From Schistocephalus solidus (lineage: Eukaryota > Platyhelminthes > Cestoda > Diphyllobothriidea > Diphyllobothriidae), in contig WEDG01005620.1 of NCBI GenBank assembly GCA_017591395.1, positions 62,001 through 126,000 of the forward strand: a stretch of DNA of 64,000 nucleotides, read 5' to 3'. Positions 37,701 through 49,700 of this stretch are shown here, piece after piece (within the stretch, counting starts at the first letter, position 1; every line of letters starts with the position of its first letter). Below the pieces are notes generated by a model. That model had not been told where the DNA came from and searched no databases. It saw only the letters and a program-made list of their open reading frames with translations. A program made the translations under genes and the position numbers.

Positions 37701-40700
37701 AGAAGCCATTTTAGTAGATATTCATAAATTTCAATTTTATATATTTTTGATTCATGTCGAAAAATTAACAGCCCTCTTTTCAACTTAATGCGCCTGTTTC
37801 CACGCCTTCTTATTAACCCTCTTCATTAAGCAACATTTAAAACGCCAAACGTAAATTGCGTTCTACTGAAGCTTTCCGGTCACTAAGGTCAACAATGTTT
37901 TTACCCGAACGAAAATGCAATATTTACATTTAATCAAACAGATTTGCCATGTCAAATGAAAGTTCAACATGTTCGCCCTGTTGATGGCAGAAGGCTAAGG
38001 GTAGTCTCTATTTTATTGCAAATTTATGTCACCTTTAGGTGACCGTCGGTTCAAAATAAATTTCCATTACTAATATTGTACTTTTATTCTATTTTCACAT
38101 TTTATCTCTCAAACTTGACTGATTTTTTTAATTGTTCCTTTTCCCTCATACTTTTAGTTTTCCAGTGCTTTTTTTCAAAACAGTTACAAACGACTGCGCG
38201 AGCATGCTTGTGTAGAGTTTATATCTTTTCATTGCAGAATTCAGAATAAATATTAATTATGACGCTTAAATAAGTCATAATGTTTTCACTATGTGAATTA
38301 TTTTACTGCTTAATTTGGGAATTCACAAGGATAATCTCCCATTTAAATGGCCGATTATTTACGAGGATAATATATTACTTTGCTAAAAAAGGAAGGGTTT
38401 GCTTCCATTCTGGCATAATTTGACAGAATTAGATATAAAGTTATTTTATCTTCAGAAATGTGGTTTGTAACGAATATGCTTTTCGTTTTTACGTAGAAAT
38501 CGATTTCCACTCGCATTTAAATGAATTTTTGTCAAACTGAGATCAAAAATATAGATTGCACAGGGAGAAACTTCTCAAGAAATAATGCGGTTGGATACTC
38601 CTATAAAATATGGCATGCTCTATTGAATTATAAGATCATACTGTCACAAACATGTTTTGGACTGAAATTACAAAACACCTTTGAAGAAATTATTTGTCAT
38701 CAAAAACGGCAGGACTTGCACCAACAGACAGAGTCGTCTCAGATGCTTTTCTAGCCCTTATTAAACCCCCTCACCCTTCCATGATTTCTACCGTAAATTC
38801 TTTTGAGTAGGGACGTGTTGTGACAAGGATTAACGTCATGCACACTAGCACTGCGCGTTGTCCTTCTCATTAAGACTTACTAGTGCCCAATCCCCTAGTT
38901 TAAGTCTGTGAACATCGGTGACCCTTGTTAGCAATGTTTTCGTCATTTTCAAAACATTCAATCAGGAAGACGACATCCACCCACCATTCCATTTTCCTTC
39001 TGACAGTTAAGTGGTCTACTTCGTACATCCTCTCATCGAACAGCCCCATCCCTCCAGACCACTCCTTTAACTTCGTCTTGGAAACTAACTGACTTTGATA
39101 GTAACGCTATTCCCAATTTAATGCGCTGTGAGTACGAGAGACGAGGTTTCTGTTAGGATGGCCACATACATTCAATATTTTTAAGTTTTATTATATTTCA
39201 AAATTTGGTGAAAACAGCAAATTGGTCTGAAGGGGTTTTTGTTTAAGGTAAACATTTATTAAGAAACAAATAGAAAATTACTTTTGTTAATTATTAAACC
39301 TGCCCAGTCCAGATATATTATAATTATATTATTATTCTGTTGTTTTCGACCGAGTGGCATGGAACACTGTTTCCCTCTAATTGAACTACCTTCAGGACTG
39401 TGGTGGAGCTAGTTGTCTTTTCCTTTGTGTAGTTTAGACCTTCTTAAATATGTTTACCACTAAAATCATTTTTTCGTAAAGCTGAAAATATCCCTCGCCG
39501 AAAATGCATAAGTTTCCCATTTAAGGTTTTCAAAAAGGGGAAATATATTCAGATCTTTGCTTCATAAATCGCTAACATGGATTTAATCAGCTAAAATTAA
39601 GTTCCTTAGGTGAAGACCATAAGTGAATAGGAAATGTTTGGCCGAAGTCCATCAGCCACAGTGGAATAACCATGGAATTAAACTGCAAACCTATGAATTA
39701 AACTGCAAACAGCCAGCAAGTGTCACAAATGTCATTGATCTGTTGCAGAAAACCATAATGACACCGTCATAGCATGAATATACGCATACGCACTAGCACT
39801 AGCTAGTGCTAGAGTCTGAACCGGGATATCTTGCCTAAGAGTTGTTTGGAGGCTCGCATGGCCGACTAGTAGCCCAAACAACTAGCCTAGTCGTTCTGGT
39901 AGGCACACTTACCAGTGGTGGGCTACCATCACTGTCACATCAGCACTCAGAACATGCGTATATTCCATAGCATGCAAGCCTGTACTCAGCTTTGCCATTG
40001 GCACCCTCCGGATACAACGATGTCAGCCAACTAGTGCCCTATAGCACTAGCACTAGCTAGTGCCCTATAGAAAATGTGCCACTGGAATATACGCATGGTA
40101 TTATACGTATATTCATGCCATGGAATTAAACTGCAAACCTATGAATTAAACTGCAAACAGCCAGCAAGTGTGCTCGACTAGAGTGGCAGGATGCATGGTA
40201 AATGCTGCACAGTTGCTAGCACAGTTGCCCCAAAGACGTGTCTCGTCGATAATTTTCTGCTAAATTGCACAGCTGCGAAGAGTTCAGTTTAGCAGTTAGT
40301 TCTCCAGCATCGTCTGTGTGTTTATAGAACGCTACTCCAGATTTAATATTATTTATTTTAATTTCCTAAGAAATTAATTGCTAACTTAATATAAATCAGT
40401 TAATATGCGGTGGCAGAATATTGGCGAAAAAGATGTCCGGGGGTAGCTATGCTCCAATTATGTTGTTTTGCATAACCATAATAAATATACAGACCATCGA
40501 TTTTTATTTCATTTAAGCTTTGGTCTGCCACTCACATGGTTATCATCACTTTGTTGATCAGGATGAAAAACTTTAAAGTTTTAGCATGATTCATCTGTTA
40601 ATTTACGTCCCATGTCTAGCGTAGACGAGCAGAAATACAGACGAAGTGGGTGTTCCAACTGTTGTTTGTTCGCTATCGTTAGAAAATTCTGATTACTTGG

Positions 40701-43700
40701 CATAAAAGTGGATCCTCAAAGCACATAATATCCTTTGCATTAAATAATTTGATTTTTCGCTACTGAAATATGCCAATGGATCTATTCTTAATTCGCAAAC
40801 CTTTGAGCAAAATACGGTGAGCAAACAATTCAAGGGGAAGTAGCATGAATGATATTGTGCTGAATCATATCTGATTTCTGTTTTTATTTAATTTGCTATA
40901 TCAGGCTTAACAAAATACGCTTTATATGACAGATTCGGACAAAACACCCAAATTCACATAAGAAGAAATTAACAGTAAAACATCAACACGTAATATCTGA
41001 CGTAAGCTCCTGATTGCCATATTTTAGGTAAAACTACAAAGCACTTTTATCTGGCCTTAAGAAAACCTTAAGGCTGAACAAAACTAAAAGGTGCTAGCTC
41101 CCCAAATAATATACCAAGAGAGGATTTATCCGGAATCTTTAACATTTACCAGCTCGAAGAGAAGCTTTGAAGGTTGTGTATGCCTTAATTTTTGCTCTTT
41201 CGCTAATATTCGTAGGAAGTTATTTTAATCAAGTTATTACGCGTTTAGTCCTCTGCCAAACTGCCAAGGATATGCACCTAGATTAAAATTAATTTTTTTG
41301 GACGTCCCTTTTAGCATCAGCCTGCATGGTATTTGCTCCTTTGAGCCCAAAAATAGAATTGGTACCTCGAACCGTCAGAGAACTACGAACGAGGCTTTTG
41401 GTCCCTCAGACATCGTTAAATATTTATAGACAAAGATCTGAAAATTCTGAGAAAAAAAAACTTCAAAAAGAGCGTAAATCGCACCCATATTCTCTAATTG
41501 CTGTTTTCTAAATCAATATTTTTTCTCTCTTATGACTTTGGAAGTTGCCAGGATCGGCTACAAATCCCAAATGATGGCTAAAATTCTGATATCTTAAAAA
41601 ATACAAACGCTGTTCATGATATAAAGCGCCTTAGCTTCCAGAGGCTTTCAGAGGCTAGTTAACCGATTTGTTCTTTTACAAGCAAAACAATCTATTTCGC
41701 AGATCTGATTTAGACCTTCTTATAAGCTTTTTCCCTATCAAAAAAGCTTTTTACTGCACGGTGTAGGAGGGGAGTGTTAAACAGGTGACACGTGACTTCC
41801 AGTTTAGGACAAATCTCTGGCCTACATTTTAAATAAAAAAACCGAATTAATTCTTGCTTATGCTTTAATTGAGGCTATATTTTCAAAAGCCCTGTGAAGT
41901 TCCCAATTGACGAGATATCTTACCTCTCGTAATCAGTATGTTGCATGTTTGAAGATTGACTAGAGGACTCGGAATCGGAATAAATTATCCCCTCTTAACA
42001 AATACTATTTTGGCATGCTCGCGTCTATAATATTTAAGTCGCCTCACCAGAGTCAGTTATGTGCTGTTAAGGCCAGGTCTTGTGGGGGTACACATAAATC
42101 GACTGCTTGGTTTTTTTAATAATTAAGTTTGAGCTCGGCTTTGGCAGTTTTGATTCTGTTTAGCAATTGGGTTTTTGGATAGTGCGGTTGATGCTGATCA
42201 AGTATCTGTCACTATTAATTACTTTATGCACAAGTTACCAATGCTACGCACATACCGCGGGTAACGCAGTGGACGTAGAAGTTAACGAAAGTCAAACTAT
42301 CATCAAATAAGAGGTAAAAGAGGAATTGAAGGCACTGAATATTGTTTACTTTGCTTTGCCAACCAAATACTGCGATCTTTTGAATACCTAGAATGATTTT
42401 CTCATAGGCCACGGTTTCACTAAATGTATATTTAAAGATGAATGGCTTCAACTTGAGAGGTCGGAAGATGTGTTCAGTTTACCTGGTGTACTAGTTGAAC
42501 GTCACGGAGTCTGCGTTTGATCGTTTCCTAAGTATACCAAATTGCTTCCAAAAGTGTCCTCTAAAATAATCAAGTTAATAATCCCCTATTGCGTTTTGTA
42601 GGCAAACATTTCACGGAAAGCGGAGACTTCTAAAAACAATCAACCTTGTTATTTTATTTGCCCCAATTGTGAAAAAATAGCCCACCTCGATAGGATTTGA
42701 CCCAAGAACAGTAGGAGAAACGCTTTTGCAGAGGCAAAAGTTCTAGCCATTTGCGCTACCAGGTCCCATCATGCCTTTCAAAAAATGCTTTTTATTGACG
42801 GTTCTTGATGTTGAAATAAGCCTTAGGCAGAACAGAACGATTGCGATGGGTTGAGGATCTGTGAGTGTTTATCCACGAATGTCAATATTCCCGATCTAAA
42901 CCAGCAAGACAAGGAGCCCGTGGCTCAATGGTTAGAGAATTGGACTTCTGATCGACAAGTAACAGGTTCATGCCTATGGTGGAGCACCTCCTGGGGTTAA
43001 GTATGACTGGCTGATGACAGCTCATTAGCCAGAAATGGCCATTACAGTCTCCTTATCTTGGCTGGAATGGTTCATCTGCCCCTACTATTATATGGATAAT
43101 TGGAAAATGTTCAGTCTAAACTCAGCATGCCAAGCAATGAACTAATGAATTTCAGTTATACTTCCATGCACCGAGTTTTTAATATTATCTTAAGTCAGGA
43201 TTTAAAAGTTGGTTAATTTTAGCAATATTTTACTAACCTTAACGAAAATGGCAGCACATTGTAAAATTTGTAGCCGAGTAAGCAGGCAACCTGTCGAAAT
43301 TTCAAAAATATTATCTACACTTACAAACGGTAAACAGTGTAGCGCACCACCAGAAATAGGAAACCCGCAGATCATTCACTGCTTGCGAATATCGTTAGCT
43401 CAATTTTCAGAGGAAATTGTCGCTGCCCTCTCATTTTTATCAGCGTATTTTTTCATTATCTTGAGGCCACGGACTAAACTAAATTGGTTTCCTCAAATGA
43501 AAAGTTAGGGTTTAAGTGATGCCTCTGGTGGGTAGAATTATCGGTGAGGTCAAACAATAACGACCGATATAGAGCTGCCGCGCACAGCCGCAGCAGATCC
43601 CGCGGAATTTGGCTCAATGGTTGTTATTGAGAAGCAATATTTCCTAGTGGCGTACAATGATCTTATTTGCCATCAGTTTTTAACCCAATCAGCCAGTCAT

Positions 43701-46700
43701 TTAATAGAGTTTGGTTAATTCTTACGCAATTGCACCAGACCAGACTTCGGCTCCTTGCTACACTGGCACTAGGTGGTAAAGCTCAATTTATTATTCCTCT
43801 GCTAATCAAACCGCGTTAAATGGAGCAGTGGGCCAGCGTATAATAATTCAGAAACTCAAATAAGTCTTCATTTTATCATGAGATTTGTCTAATTTCACTG
43901 GAAAATAGATGGAGAGTAAGTTAAGCTCAATTGAGGATATCTTAACTCCAACGATCATAACCTGATGACGTATGATATGGGGAATACAACTGTGTGCTAA
44001 ATTTTGCGACGCCCAACAGTGTCATTATCTACCCATTCGGAAAAAGGTTCATTATCTTAGAAGACTTTAGGAAGCGGCACTTAACTGATCACCACCACCT
44101 CGATACAAATGGTTGGTGGGCTCATATCTTGAAATATCACCAATGAGTTCGTACGTGGGTATCGACGATTGAGTCTGTCTATTGCAACAAGCTTGCTTCG
44201 AGAACCTGGTAACTTGTTGAAAGACTTTGAAGGCAAATGTGAACAATTCCGTTCGATCGGAATGCTGATAAATGCATTTTTTGTACGCCGGTTAACTATT
44301 TTCTCCCCATTATGGTCCGGAGCAGAGGTAATGAGGTGAGATTCTGATATTTATGAAGATTTTGTTAATAGGAATGACGAGAGGCGCATTAGTAAAGGGA
44401 AATTAGTTTTCTTATTAACTAGCAACAAATCTGAAAATTCCATAGATTTGGGAGATGCGTTTGCTCCTACTCCTTACATTTGACGGCCGCAGGATATGTG
44501 CATACACAGAAGGAAGCATGAAATGGCCACTTCGGGCTTAGTAGCCATCGTTAGACAACCATCATAACGCTGGGATTTTACCCTATGGTAATCGAACACA
44601 GCTTCCTTAAGCATTGAGCGATTATGAGCTCACTGCATAAAAATGTAGCCGTGGGTATGATGTCCTACTGTTATGATTCGGATAATTCCCTATGAGATAA
44701 AGTATACGCGATCACTGGAACATAACCCTTATTCGTCTGACGTTTCCGAATCATGCTTGGACCTATTGCTAGTGACATAATCAGATAAGGATAATTCATA
44801 ATAAATTTTCATTATTATTAGTAGTAGTTGAAGTATTGACAGAATGCATTCGCTCTGCTACCGCATACTTATGAAAATCAACGTTTTCACACAGAGGGTA
44901 ACTATTACTAGTGACATAATCAGATAAGAATAATTCATAATAAATTATTATAAGTAGTAGTTTTTGTTAAGTATTGACGTAATGCATACGCTGTGCTACC
45001 GCATACTTATGACAATCAACGGTGTCACCTAAAGGTTAACTCTTTGTTGTGATAATTATACGATGACCAGCATTCAAGCCGTTAATAGTTGAGATTTCAT
45101 GCCTGTGACGATTACTCTGTCATATGGCTCACTGACAAAGGCGATGGAAACGGTGTTCGTCTGAGAGTTTCTGGTTGGCTACTTTACCTCAGCCAAATTG
45201 TGATTCAGTATCGAAAATGGGGTGGGCATTTCATTGCATTTGTTAATAGTATGGGGGCGCGTTAACCATGACTAAAGGAGGACTTGGCGTACCTGATTGT
45301 CAGTTCTTGTGAGACTTTCGGGCTCATTTAACTTGAATATGCGGTCAAGTCATAAGAGTTGCAATCATTTCTCTACACTGCAGCCATGTGCTCAGCAATT
45401 TGCATCTGAACCAGTCTTCCAACGTCTTCGACGTATATGCTTTTTCCATAATTGAGCCACATCCGATAAACCATTCCCGACATTTCTGGTTATGAAAAAT
45501 GGAACTTTGGGCACATTTTTTGACGCCCAGTGGGTCCCACCGTTCTGTGTATGATGCCAACTCCACCTGGGATGAGAATGCGGCTGACGGCTTCCGAGAT
45601 GGTATTGAAGTACTTAATTTCAGCGATTAGTTACTGGAATGCTAGCCTCTAATCCATTATCAAACAAAAATAGAATCATCAGTTATGAAGGGTGGAGCCG
45701 TTGATTGTCACAGGTAGTTAATATCATAGCGACTGCAAACATAATGCAACGCCCTGTGCATGAAGCACCCGTATCAGATGCCATATTGAATAATGGGTTT
45801 AAGCGTGAATTGAAAACTTTAGGCGAATAAAGTGATTAGTCAAGCGATCGCGTCTGTTTCTTCCCGAGACTCACAGTTTCTCCTCTGTGGGCAATTATTC
45901 ACTCTGGTAAAGTTACGGGGCCCGCTTCTCCCGATGCGCCTGTTGGCTCAATCTAGAGTTTCCGAAACAATCGCAGAGCGAAAACTATTTATTTAGAAGA
46001 GGCGCTGGCAATCCATTCGGCTTTAAATCTGCAAATGTTTTCTAAAGTAATAATCAGGCGTTACGGAAACGCACAAGACGTCATAACCAGGTGAATAATG
46101 GGCTCAAGTTTAACAGTGAAAAAGGTATTTCATGTCACTGCTGACCTCCCAAGTGATTCGTCTGTTCAGTTGCCTAAAGTAATCGACCTTTTCTGATCAT
46201 TGGGGGGTGGAAAAAGACAACTGCAAGCTTTTTTAAAAGGATTGAGACCCACTGAGATTTTGCTGCCAAACAAGGTAGAGTTCGCCTTCTCTTTGGTTTT
46301 TCCAACACTGATTCTTTCTTCTTCTATTAGAAACAGATAGCGAATAAATGAATTCCATAAACTTTTATCAAACGTAACTACATTCTGCAGGTTTAAAGCT
46401 GGGAATGCATTTTTCAAAACCAAAAAATACCTTTACACATTTCCAAATATTTACACACACTTGTGGGTTTCCTTGGCAATTTACAGCATTTTTGCACTTT
46501 AAAGTGAAACTGTGACATATTTTTCGTTGTATGCTCCAGTTGGTCCCTGATCTACAACGTAGTGCCTCCCACGTCCAGAGGTCGTCATCTGATGGAAAAG
46601 ACTTTGACACGTGGTAAACGGCATGGACCCATGCTGGAGTTGAGCACAAGCGACAATGCCAGCGGTTACTCAGACATCAGTATTCTTCCCACACGACAGA

Positions 46701-49700
46701 TGCATCGGGCTGTGTTGCGTTGTACAGTCATCTCCTCGATCGTTCAACAGAAGGAAACTGGAAGTGCGAAACCAATTTCACGCTTAACTGATATGGTCCT
46801 TAATGTTATGTGTAAGTCAAAGTCTTTGTACGCATTCAATGTGAAAACTGTTATTCAAGTAACAATTTTCGGTTACATTTATAGACATTGATCAGGCAGG
46901 AATATATCTGAAGCCAAAATACGTTAACAATACATGCGAAGCAAAAGACGCATAATTTGAGTTAGTAACCAAAGACAATTAGGCAATATAAATTTAGCTT
47001 TGCAAAAACAGGATATTTTGTCAGTTTTGAACGGCCGTTGCTTCGTTTTTACCCTTCCATCTACCAATTACTTTAAAGACACATAAGCCAAATGCGTCTA
47101 TGAAGAAAACGTTTTTATTTTAAATTAAAAGGATAAAAATGCAAAAAACTTTGTTTCACTATTTATATGTATTTTAGTTTACACCCATATGGATCCTGAT
47201 TATGTAAAGTTTAAAAAGTTCATGGATAAATCTCACAGTCTCAAATTCTTTTCCTAATGATGACGAAGGTTGGACTAAACGCTCGCTTATTTGCGTCCTC
47301 AAAGTAATGAGGAGGCAGTGAGAGATGAAAATGAGCAAACAGTGATGAAAATGTGTTGGCAAATAAACTCGCAGAAGAAAAATATGTGTGTGGAACACAA
47401 AATCCCTCATGATGAAAGTAATGAGGATTCGAGAGGTTCGTGTGCAAAGGGCAAATCTGATACGCCGAAACAAACTTTGAGGTTGTGAGAGCGATAAAAC
47501 CAGCATGACCGTCTTGAGTTCGCTTTGAGTTAAAATGAAGGGAGACGTTACAAAAAAGCACTTTGCTACTTACTATGAATCATTTGCAAATATGCATAGT
47601 AGAAATGCTATTACATTTCTGACAAAAGTATGACCACTAAAGCGTTATATCGGGATAGGCAGGTTTAAACGGATAAACATAATTGATCAGGGTGTGCTTT
47701 CTTAGGTTATCATATCGATTTTGACGATTTTTGACGTTGGACTTGCTAGGAATCCAAATTTTCATCTAAAAATGCATCCAAAAAGTGAACAGAACCATTC
47801 CAAAGTGATATTATCATCAAAAGCGGAATCTTGATAACAACTGTATAAAATATGTCATTTTTAAGGTCTTCCCATTCATTAATATGTAGCTCTTTTGAGA
47901 AACGTTTCGGGCTGCAATATAAGGGAATTGGACTGGTATTCGATATGTGGTCATTTTGCCACCTGTTGCATAAACGGTATTTGCAATGTGATCCGCATTT
48001 CTTAATTGAATCTGGCGCAAAGTTTGCTTCTGACCCCAAAAGATGATGGTGAATATTAATTCTCTGTACATACTTTTTTTAAAACTTATCTACGTCGGTA
48101 GGGAAGGCAAAACTCTACGTTCGCATAGAAAACGCAATTCATTTATTGTTTGATCTATGCCCTGTTATGATAACCTTAACAAACTAATCTTCTTTATAAG
48201 CATGCGAGTGTCAAAAAAGCGAGAAGTGCTATACTTATCACTTTCAGTTCAATTTTGCACTGTATCCAGAGGTTTAAAGATGAAGCATAAAATGCAACAA
48301 AACGCCATCAACCGCTCAAATAAGGTGCGGTATATTTTTAAAATATCCTAGACCCTCCTTGCCATGAAGGTCATAGTTTTGAGACAGAGACAATCTCATG
48401 CCCAAATCGAAAGGTTTGGAATTAATCATTTCAGCATTTTTTCATGTGCTCAGATCGTTGGATTTCATTTGAGACACCTGGTTAACCCTTAACCAGCAAG
48501 CTAAAAGGCAGTGTTTATCTTTGCAGTAAAGACTAATAATAAAATCCGACCATTAAAAAAAGTCATTAAATTTCACTGTAATGTTTATTTTACTTCAAAA
48601 CAAATGTTTTTTTGGACGCAATTTGTTTGCATATTGCGTTAGAAAATTCAAAAAATCTTGTTTTCAATGACAAAAGGGGGTGCCCTTGTGGAAGATGTAT
48701 ATCAGAGATTGCGATTTTGTGTTCATAGAAGCCAGTATCAACTAACACTTAAATGTGGATCAAAGTTAACAAACAGCAAAGGAAAATTTGACTGGCTGCC
48801 GTAAATGAAGCGGAGGTTTAATTTTTGCTGCTACTAAAACTGATAAGCATAGAATTTCAATGGATACCAGTAAGTCCTCAATAAATCCATGAGTGAAATA
48901 CATTACATTGTATACGATTTTATGCCAATTATGTTCTTAAGGAAGTGTAATAAACTTTATTCGATATATTTTCGAGGCCAGGTTCCTTGGTCAACCTCAG
49001 ACGTCGAGTGACTGTTAAAAAACAGTCAGTATTTAAAACTTGTTAAAAAAAGAATAATTATTCGATGTTGTCGTCCGTAAGCAGCCATTCTTGAAAATTG
49101 GAAGGAAAAGTAAGCTGACGGCATTAAAATAATACAGAAAGATACATACTGCTTCTACTTTAAAAGTACAAACACCAAACATCTATTGATTTTCCTGTAT
49201 GTTAAAAATGTAAGCTTTTTTCATGCAACCGATCAGCTTCAGATGAGAAACCGGGGAACCAGAATAAAATTTTTGATACATAGAGGTACTTTTTAAAGTA
49301 CGTGATTAAATAAAAATAGAGGTGATCGAATGACTGCTCTTAACTTTATGCCTATGCATGTATAGGGCCTACTTTTGATGGCAAGCTGGAAATGTATTCC
49401 GCTGCACCTTTGCCTGGCATGGGAACTGACGGTGGATTTTCCCCGAAGCCTGTTAAGTAGAAGCTTATTTTTGGACAAATCAAATTGAAATAAATGGTTT
49501 TATTCTGTCTATGTAAAGCCTCTGTTTTTCTTGATAAAGCTAGGGTTTTTAAATACGAAAATGATAGATTGAATGGGAAATATGTGGCTTCTTCGGGTAA
49601 GTATGTGCCAATTATATGCATCAAAGTTGAGCACATCTGTTTTCCTACTGATTCATCTATGCGCAGTTTTTTTGAAGCCTGTGCCTGACAAATGCAGTTA

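Larger units (their letters stand above)
33704..46539 (+). other. Intron 5 (about 12.8 kb)
   Basis: Joins exons 5 and 6 in phase 2. It contains a short (agtatc) repeat near 34.53 kb, tRNA-derived repeats near 35.0, 36.6, 42.7, 42.9 and 44.5 kb, the palindromic insertion at 39.67-40.17 kb and the PLE-terminal repeat at 44.7-45.2 kb. I see no coding sequence in 35.2-36.5, 36.8-39.6, 40.2-42.6 or 45.2-46.5 kb. Confidence 0.7.

Noticed and set aside
44771..45048. CRISPR-like or regulatory direct repeat array
   Set aside because: Only two long units with no spacers, in a eukaryotic intron. A simple tandem duplication within a mobile-element terminus.
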